Below, piece after piece: positions 58,701 through 64,000 of a stretch of DNA of 64,000 nucleotides; position 1 is the stretch's first letter, and each line of letters begins with the position of its first letter. The notes beneath the pieces are model-generated. The model had not been told where the DNA came from. It searched no databases and was given only the letters and a program-made list of their open reading frames with translations. The DNA lies in the NCBI GenBank assembly GCA_018857735.1, contig JABMCL010002049.1, forward strand, positions 990,001-1,054,000. Direction: 5' to 3'. The position numbers were made by a program, and so were the translations under genes. The stretch is from Alviniconcha marisindica. Lineage: Eukaryota; Mollusca; Gastropoda; Provannidae.

Positions 58701-58903
58701 AGCTGTCATTTGGAGAGAAAAAAATATAGCTCATGGACTTTTTGTTTTGCTTTTGTTGAAGACCAGAGTGACCTTTCAGAACAGAACCCCCCTCCCCCCC
58801 TTTTCTCTTCCCTTCGCCACTAAAACATGGGCTCAACCTTCGCCCGCGTAGCATGGGGTTGGCTGGTTGGTTGGGAGAGTCCAATGCGTGCACAGACAGA
58901 CGT

Positions 58904-58943
<40 letters not shown>
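58904..58943 (+). repeat. 40-bp poly-G run
   Basis: Uninterrupted G homopolymer about 160 bp upstream of the EF-hand gene's start codon. Confidence 0.95.
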
Positions 58944-58945
<2 letters not shown>

Positions 58946-59101
58946 TTGGACTAAACGGAACACACTAGTGGGTCCATTTTTCTCTCTCGATACGTGTGTC
59001 TTAATTCGGAATGTTTAAGTGTGCAGCAGTTGTTTTAGTCACACGACCTATTTTTATTTTTATTTTTATTTTTTTAGATTCCAGTGCTGTTCTTATCAAC
59101 C

Positions 59102-59136
59102 ATGCTGCGCCTTATCGTGACTCTTCTGGCTGCCAG
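59102..59136 (+). CDS. EF-hand gene exon 1, signal peptide
   Basis: Encodes [11 protein letters not shown] and two bases of a Ser codon before gtgaaa. A T-rich tract with TTTTTTTAG ends at 59078, so an upstream untranslated exon is possible. Confidence 0.85.
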
Positions 59137-59232
59137 GTGAAACCGACCTCACCATCTACACCCCCCCCCCCCCCCCCCCCACACACACACACTAACACTG
59201 ACACACACCACGCAGGCACACACACACATGCA

Positions 59233-59264
<32 letters not shown>

Positions 59265-60951
59265 CACAAAACAGTACACACGCATACATACACACACACA
59301 CACACACGTGCAAGCACGCACGAACACACACACACACATTCACTCATTCACACACGCGCACGCGCACACACATAATTTGCTTACTGCGACTGAATGGCAT
59401 TCCAAGCAAGATACATGTACGAATCAAAAAGTGTGCAAAAGGATACATATATATATATATAAAGTGGGGGAGGGAGTGTGTCAATTTAGGCCACAACAAA
59501 AGAAATGACTTTGTTTTGTTGTTGGCATCAGCTATGCCTCAGCGGCGCTGCACAGCGTTTGCCACAGCAACTACCAGCAGCTGACGGAGGCACAGGTGGT
59601 GAAAATGCTGGCTGACATCTGCGACAGGAACGACGACGGCATCATCAAGGAAGCTGAGGTCGTTGTCGGCTTTGCAGAGGTCTTGGGAACCTCTCGTGAG
59701 TGCTTTTGTGTTTCCTCATCACTGTTTCGTGACGCTGCTTAAGTAGTGACAGTCCTTGGAACCTCTCATGAGTTCTTTTGTTTTTCCTCTTCATTGTTTC
59801 GTGACATTATTCATTGTATCCTGACACTTTTGTGCCGTCGCAGTCTTGGGAACCTCTCGTGAGTGCTTCGGTCTTTCATCTTCAATGTATCATGTCAGTA
59901 TTAACTGTGTCATGACCCTACATCGTGACCATACAGTGAGGGTTTCTGTCTTTCGACTTCATTGTATCATGACAGTATTGATTCTATAACGACCCTGCAT
60001 TGTGACCATACAATGAGTGCTTCGGGTTTTCCTATTCAATGTTGTGTCGTGACAATCGTTATCGTATTCTGACACTGCATTTTTGTCATTCTATGAACAT
60101 ACAGTGAGCGCGTTTGTTTTATTATATTGTGACAATCTTCAGTGAATCGTGACATTGCATCGGGTGAGCGATTCTGTCTCTCCTCTTCATTGTATAGTGA
60201 CAAGTGCGTTTGTCTTATTATATCGTGACAATCTTCAGTGAATTATGACATTGCATCGGGTGAGCGATTCTGTCTCTCCTCTTCATTGTATAGTGACAAT
60301 TTTCATCATAGCGTGACACGACATCGTCCACTGCATCGTGACAGCTCTATGAACGCACAATGAATGATTTTGTTTTTCCTCTTCAGTCTACGTATCGCGA
60401 CAATCTTCGTTGCATCGTGACATTCCTTTAGAGAATGGTTCTGTCCTTCCACTTATTTGTCGCGATAATCTTCATTATATTGTGACATTATTATTACAAG
60501 TTTCTTTGTATCGTGACACCACCGTAACCACCGAGGGAACAAACAACAACATATTTATATTATATCTTGACATCTATCGCGACAATCTTCATTATATCTT
60601 GACATCTGCCACTACAATCTTCATTATATCTTTGACATCTATTGCGACAATCTTCATTATATCTTGACATCTATAACGACGATCTTCATTATATCTTGAC
60701 AGCTATCGCGACAATCTTTATTGTGTTGTGACACTAACGTGACAATTTTCATTGTATGTTGAAACTCCGTGACAAACCTAATTGTATCGTCACAAACCTT
60801 GGAGCCTCTCATGAGTGCTTCTGTCTTTCCTTTTCATTGTATCGTGACAACCTTTCTTGTATCGAGGCAACCTGGAAACCTCTGGTAAGTATATACCTCT
60901 TTCTTTCCTCTTCTTTTTAGGGTTTATCACCACAACAAAAATAGTTCTTGC

Positions 60952-61046
<95 letters not shown>

Positions 61047-61884
61047 ACAGACAGACAGACAGACAGAGAGATGTGTGTGTGTGTGTGTGCGCGCTCGCGT
61101 GTGTTTGCTCTTCGTGCTGGGCTGGACAGTATGTATAAATATGTTGTTGTTTGTTCCCTCGCTCTTATTACCTTGGTTGGGTGGTGTCCTGCAGTTCCTC
61201 TCCCCGAGTCCTCCATCCTCGACATGGACTACGGCTCCCTCATCAGCCTCGCCGGACTCTTCGGCTTCAGAATCGACAGGGCCGACTTTATTAGCTCGTG
61301 GCACGACTACTTCCACGACAGCCACGACTTCATCGCCGCTACTTTCGACGCCTTCGACGACAACCACGATGGCTTTTGGAGCATCCAGGAGATTGATCGC
61401 ATCGTCATGCACATAAAGTCGACCTCTGGTGAGTGGGTTGGCATTTTTGTTGTTACTGCTGCTTGAAGTTTTATTCTATTTTTTAAATTATTTTCATTAT
61501 TATTGTTTTCTGTTTTTATGGAAGAGGGGATCCAGGAACAAATGTTTGATGATTCACCTACTGCCTGTGATCCACTGCGTGTGTGTGTGTATGGGGGTGA
61601 GGGTGGGTTGGTGGTGGTGGTGGTGGGGCGGGCGGGGAGGGGGCGGGGGGATAATCACAAATTTAAATTCGTTTTGATTTTACTCTAATGAATGGGACAG
61701 TATTATTATGCTTCCCCCCGCCCTCCAAACAAACAAGCAACAACAACACAACAGCAAAAAAAACAAGAAAAATACAAAACAACAAAACAAAGCAAAGAGA
61801 AAGGAAGAAAGCACAGACAGGCACGCACGCACACACGCACGCACGCACGCCACGCGCGCGCACACACACACACACGCCCCCCCC

Positions 61885-61916
<32 letters not shown>

Positions 61917-63248
61917 TCTAAACCTAAGACCTATTAGTGGACATATCGAATGCCGCCATTTACGGATGTAGACACTCGAACCACGAGCAGCTTGCTATCT
62001 GAGTAACAAGCGTGGCCTGGTGGCATTGCAGATGATGGCGACGGCATCCTCAGCAGAGACGAGTTCGTCCAGTACTTCACAGCAGTAAGTCATTCTTTGT
62101 TTCCGCTGCCAGGTACGTGGCGGTCTTTAGGGTAGGGTCCGTCCGTTCTGACGTAGCGGACTTATTTACCACCAGTCGTGATTGAGCGGTGAGGCGATGG
62201 TTCGATCCTCGCACTGACGTGACGCGGCTTTGATTTCTGTGGCGCGTCGCATGTCTGTGTCGGCCCTGCCAAGTTTCACTTCTAGCCTACGTTATGTGAC
62301 AGCACTTTTCGGGCTGTCTGTTTGTGGTTTTCTAAGGGGAGCCTACTCCAGTTTTTGTAACTGGATTGTTTCAGCGTTTTCTCTCTCCGGCTCTGTCTGT
62401 CTGTCTGACTCTCCGTCTCTCTCTGTCTGTCTGACTCTCCGTCTCTCTCTCTCTTGTTTGTCTGTTTGTTGTTGTTTGTTTGTTTTGTTTTTGCTTTGTT
62501 TTGCCAGACACAGTGTGGCTTTTATTCATATATTATCATGTATCCATCCTTGACAATAATTGTATTCATTCTCTCATTGATTCATACTTCATACGTCTTT
62601 CCTGAGACCCTGCCCACGACGTTTTGTGGTTCCGGCTTTATGATTCCGGTTTCTGGTACTGTTTGAGTGTTTTGTATCGAGTACAGGTTGCCAGACAAGC
62701 ATTTGCGCCTCGCTTACCACTTTTGTCATCAGAAAAGTGCCCTCCATCTGCGTATAGTTATACTTTATAGGACGCAATATGACGTCCTGCTTGAACTGCA
62801 ACATTTTACGACATACTGACGTCAAACAGTCCTCAGAAGAAGCCGTTTTAGTTTGCTTAGCATTTTCCCCCAGGCTGATCTTGAAAAGAAAAGTTAATCA
62901 GAAATACAAAATTGTTGGCAGTAAAAATGGTAATAAAGTTTTCTCTCTCTTCCTCCCCATTTCTCTTTCTCTCTCTGTCTTCATCTCCCTGCCTCTACAT
63001 CTTCACCCCCCCCCCCCGCCCCCCACCCCCATTCCACCTTCCCTCCCCCTCTCTCTGCTCCCCCCCCCTTTACTATTGCTTTTTGTTTGTCTTCTTCTTG
63101 TTTATATTCTGGTTTTGGGTTATTTCTCTTTCATTATCACAGTTTTCCCCTCCCTCTATAGTAATACAATTTGTTTTATTCATTATTATTTACTACGATT
63201 ATCATACTTACTTTTGATTCCCCTCTACAGATCTACGAGAACTGTTAG
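59102..63248 (+). CDS. Secreted EF-hand calcium-binding protein, unassigned family (five exons; span includes introns)
   Basis: Coding exons 59102-59136, 59532-59695, 61195-61428, 62032-62084 and 63231-63248 join to 504 nt: 167 aa and a stop, phases closing throughout. Residues 1-16 ([16 protein letters not shown]) form a clear signal peptide, so the protein should be exported. Three EF-hand loops are visible. Residues 43-54 have D, N, D, G, I, E at loop positions 1, 3, 5, 6, 8 and 12. Residues 121-132 have D, N, D, G and E, with Trp at position 8. Residues 144-155 have Ser instead of Asp at position 1. The region 72-106 may hide a degenerate fourth hand. Cysteines occur at 22, 42 and 167. 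An extracellular calcium role (matrix, mucus or shell) is possible but only inferred. ATG context is good (A at -3). Confidence 0.9.
59161..59370 (+). repeat. Poly-C then (CA)n/(GCAC)n microsatellite in intron 1
   Basis: A 20-C run, CA repeats and GCAC repeats beginning 25 bp after the exon 1 donor. Confidence 0.94.
59532..59695 (+). CDS. EF-hand gene exon 2, first calcium loop
   Basis: Encodes [40 protein letters not shown] and VLGTS. Donor gtgagt. Its last bases recur as copies in the intron. Confidence 0.93.
59675..60890 (+). repeat. Degenerate tandem array filling intron 2, including copies of the exon 2 end and donor
   Basis: About 30-40 bp units with TTCATTGTATCGTGACA and CAATCTTCATTATATCTTG. 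Longer units include the exon end: CTTGGGAACCTCTCGTGAGT (59684, and 59845 in intron), with diverged versions near 59753, 60802 and 60868. Confidence 0.88.
60954..61090 (+). repeat. (GT)n(GA)n(CAGA)n microsatellite
   Basis: GT, GA, then CAGA tetranucleotides, then GT again, ending about 100 bp before exon 3. Confidence 0.95.
61195..61428 (+). CDS. EF-hand gene exon 3, second calcium loop
   Basis: Encodes [20 protein letters not shown], then [36 protein letters not shown] and HIKSTS. Ends one base into an Asp codon before gtgagt. Confidence 0.94.
61600..61650 (+). repeat. G-rich tract
   Basis: GGTGGT repeats followed by GGGCGGGCGGGGAGGGGGCG, a potential G-quadruplex-forming sequence on the sense strand of intron 3. 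Confidence 0.7.
61818..61915 (+). repeat. (GCAC)n(CA)n microsatellite
   Basis: GCAC, CG, CA and CT tracts in intron 3. Confidence 0.93.
62032..62084 (+). CDS. EF-hand gene exon 4, third calcium loop
   Basis: Completes Asp, then [17 protein letters not shown]. Acceptor TTGCAG, donor gtaagt. Confidence 0.92.
63231..63248 (+). CDS. EF-hand gene terminal exon 5, five codons
   Basis: Follows CCCCTCTACAG and encodes IYENC then TAG. Supported by exact phase, a strong acceptor and a polyadenylation signal 64 bp downstream. Reading straight on from exon 4 into its intron is also possible but would ignore the clear gtaagt donor. Confidence 0.75.
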   Translation: MYENC

Positions 63249-63311
63249 GTAAAGAAAGTGCAGATCACGCCAAGGAGACCTTGTGCCAAATCGAGCCTCT
63301 ATGGAATTTCA

Positions 63312-63323
63312 AATAAAAATAAA
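63312..63323 (+). terminator. EF-hand gene polyadenylation signals
   Basis: Two consecutive AATAAA hexamers 63 bp after the stop codon, giving a very short 3' untranslated region. Confidence 0.75.
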
Positions 63324-63372
63324 TGCGAGATAAAAAGAAAAGAAAAACGAATTACACCCGAAGTTGTTATTA

Positions 63373-63373
<1 letters not shown>

Positions 63374-63432
<59 letters not shown>
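63374..63432 (+). repeat. (GT)n microsatellite
   Basis: Pure GT repeat just after the EF-hand gene's presumed end. Confidence 0.95.
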
Positions 63433-63629
63433 CGGGGGGGTATATTTATCAGGGTGGGGCTTTGGCCTAATTTATCTACCTTATAAGACCATTTACATGT
63501 ACAGGCTACGTGCTAGGTGATAGCCAACGTGGACGGTTCGAGTTTCTATTGTTGTGTCCCTTGTTACAGATTTTGTGTCGACCAAGCTTGTTAACTCCCC
63601 TTATGCTGGCTGAGCGTCGCCAGTAAACC

Positions 63630-63662
63630 ACACACACACACACACATACACACACAGTGACA

Positions 63663-63727
<65 letters not shown>
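63630..63727 (+). repeat. (CA)n microsatellite
   Basis: CA repeat interrupted by TACACACACAGTGACACTC. Confidence 0.95.
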
Positions 63728-63729
<2 letters not shown>

Positions 63730-63767
63730 CTGCACAGACAGCCGAGAAGGACGTGGAAAAAAGGCTA

Positions 63768-63990
63768 TAATTACTGGTTAGAAAAGGTGAGATTTGAAGA
63801 CCAAATTTGAAGGCAGGGAGAAGGGCTTTGATGAAGAGCGAAAATAAGAAAATTCAAACATTTGTGCCGCAGTTTGAGGAGCCGGTTTAATGAACATGGC
63901 TTTAAAATATGCTCGCGGAAAGCTTTCCAACCCACTGCGCGGTTATAGATATGTGCACGATTCGAAATCACGCCAGCCCCGCCAAATCGC
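63768..63990 (-). pseudogene. LINE 3' coding end
   Basis: The minus strand ends CLQIWSSNLTFSNQ and a stop, like 51480-51612 on the + strand (CLHYWSLKLTFSNQ). The upstream part, RAHIYNRAVGWKAF, is in frame but too short to classify. Confidence 0.55.
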
Positions 63991-64000
63991 TGCTACCAAA

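Noticed and set aside
60948..61466. 172-codon frame as an alternative 5' end for EF-hand exon 3
   Set aside because: The upstream part is a GT/GA/CAGA microsatellite. The CTGCAG acceptor at 61194 and phase with exon 2 are better supported.
62170..62215. tRNA-like B box (GGTTCGATCCTC)
   Set aside because: There is no matching A box, stem or repeat body around it, so it was not annotated as a tRNA or SINE.

Overview
This window looks like nuclear DNA from an invertebrate animal, most likely a marine gastropod or other mollusc. It has short exons with GT-AG introns, very dense CA/TG microsatellites and minisatellites, tRNA-derived SINEs ending in TTAC repeats, and four spliced genes, all on the + strand. 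The taxonomic call is inference. There is no sign of bacterial gene organisation, and most long open frames are microsatellite or minisatellite artefacts.

Layout: (1) 181-4763, last six coding exons of an SLC13-family sodium/carboxylate or sulfate cotransporter; its 5' part lies upstream of the window. (2) 5.4-14.9 kb, a minisatellite, LINE and SINE remnants and unassigned sequence. (3) 15081-28866, a complete 14-exon MAGUK of the MPP2/MPP6/Varicose type (L27-L27-PDZ-SH3-guanylate kinase, 578 aa). (4) 28.9-42.3 kb, mostly repeats, with a Gypsy reverse-transcriptase relic, a hAT-like miniature element and a LINE 3' end. (5) 42411-46173, a complete five-exon MGST3-like MAPEG protein (144 aa). 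(6) 46.2-58.9 kb, repeats, including an array of TCAAGGTCA motifs and a Kolobok-like DNA transposon with TTAA flanks, inverted termini, a frameshifted THAP domain and a nested SINE. (7) 59102-63248, a complete five-exon gene for a small secreted EF-hand protein (167 aa) that I cannot assign to a named family.

In all four genes the joined exon phases close into an uninterrupted frame, which is strong support for the models. The genes do not form a pathway: they cover solute import, a polarity/junction scaffold, membrane-bound glutathione or eicosanoid chemistry, and extracellular calcium binding. The most unusual signals are structural. In two genes the exon 3' edge plus splice donor has been copied into the following intron. 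One MAGUK intron carries a foldback element with about 200-bp arms and a minisatellite in its loop. I found no convincing new multi-gene system.
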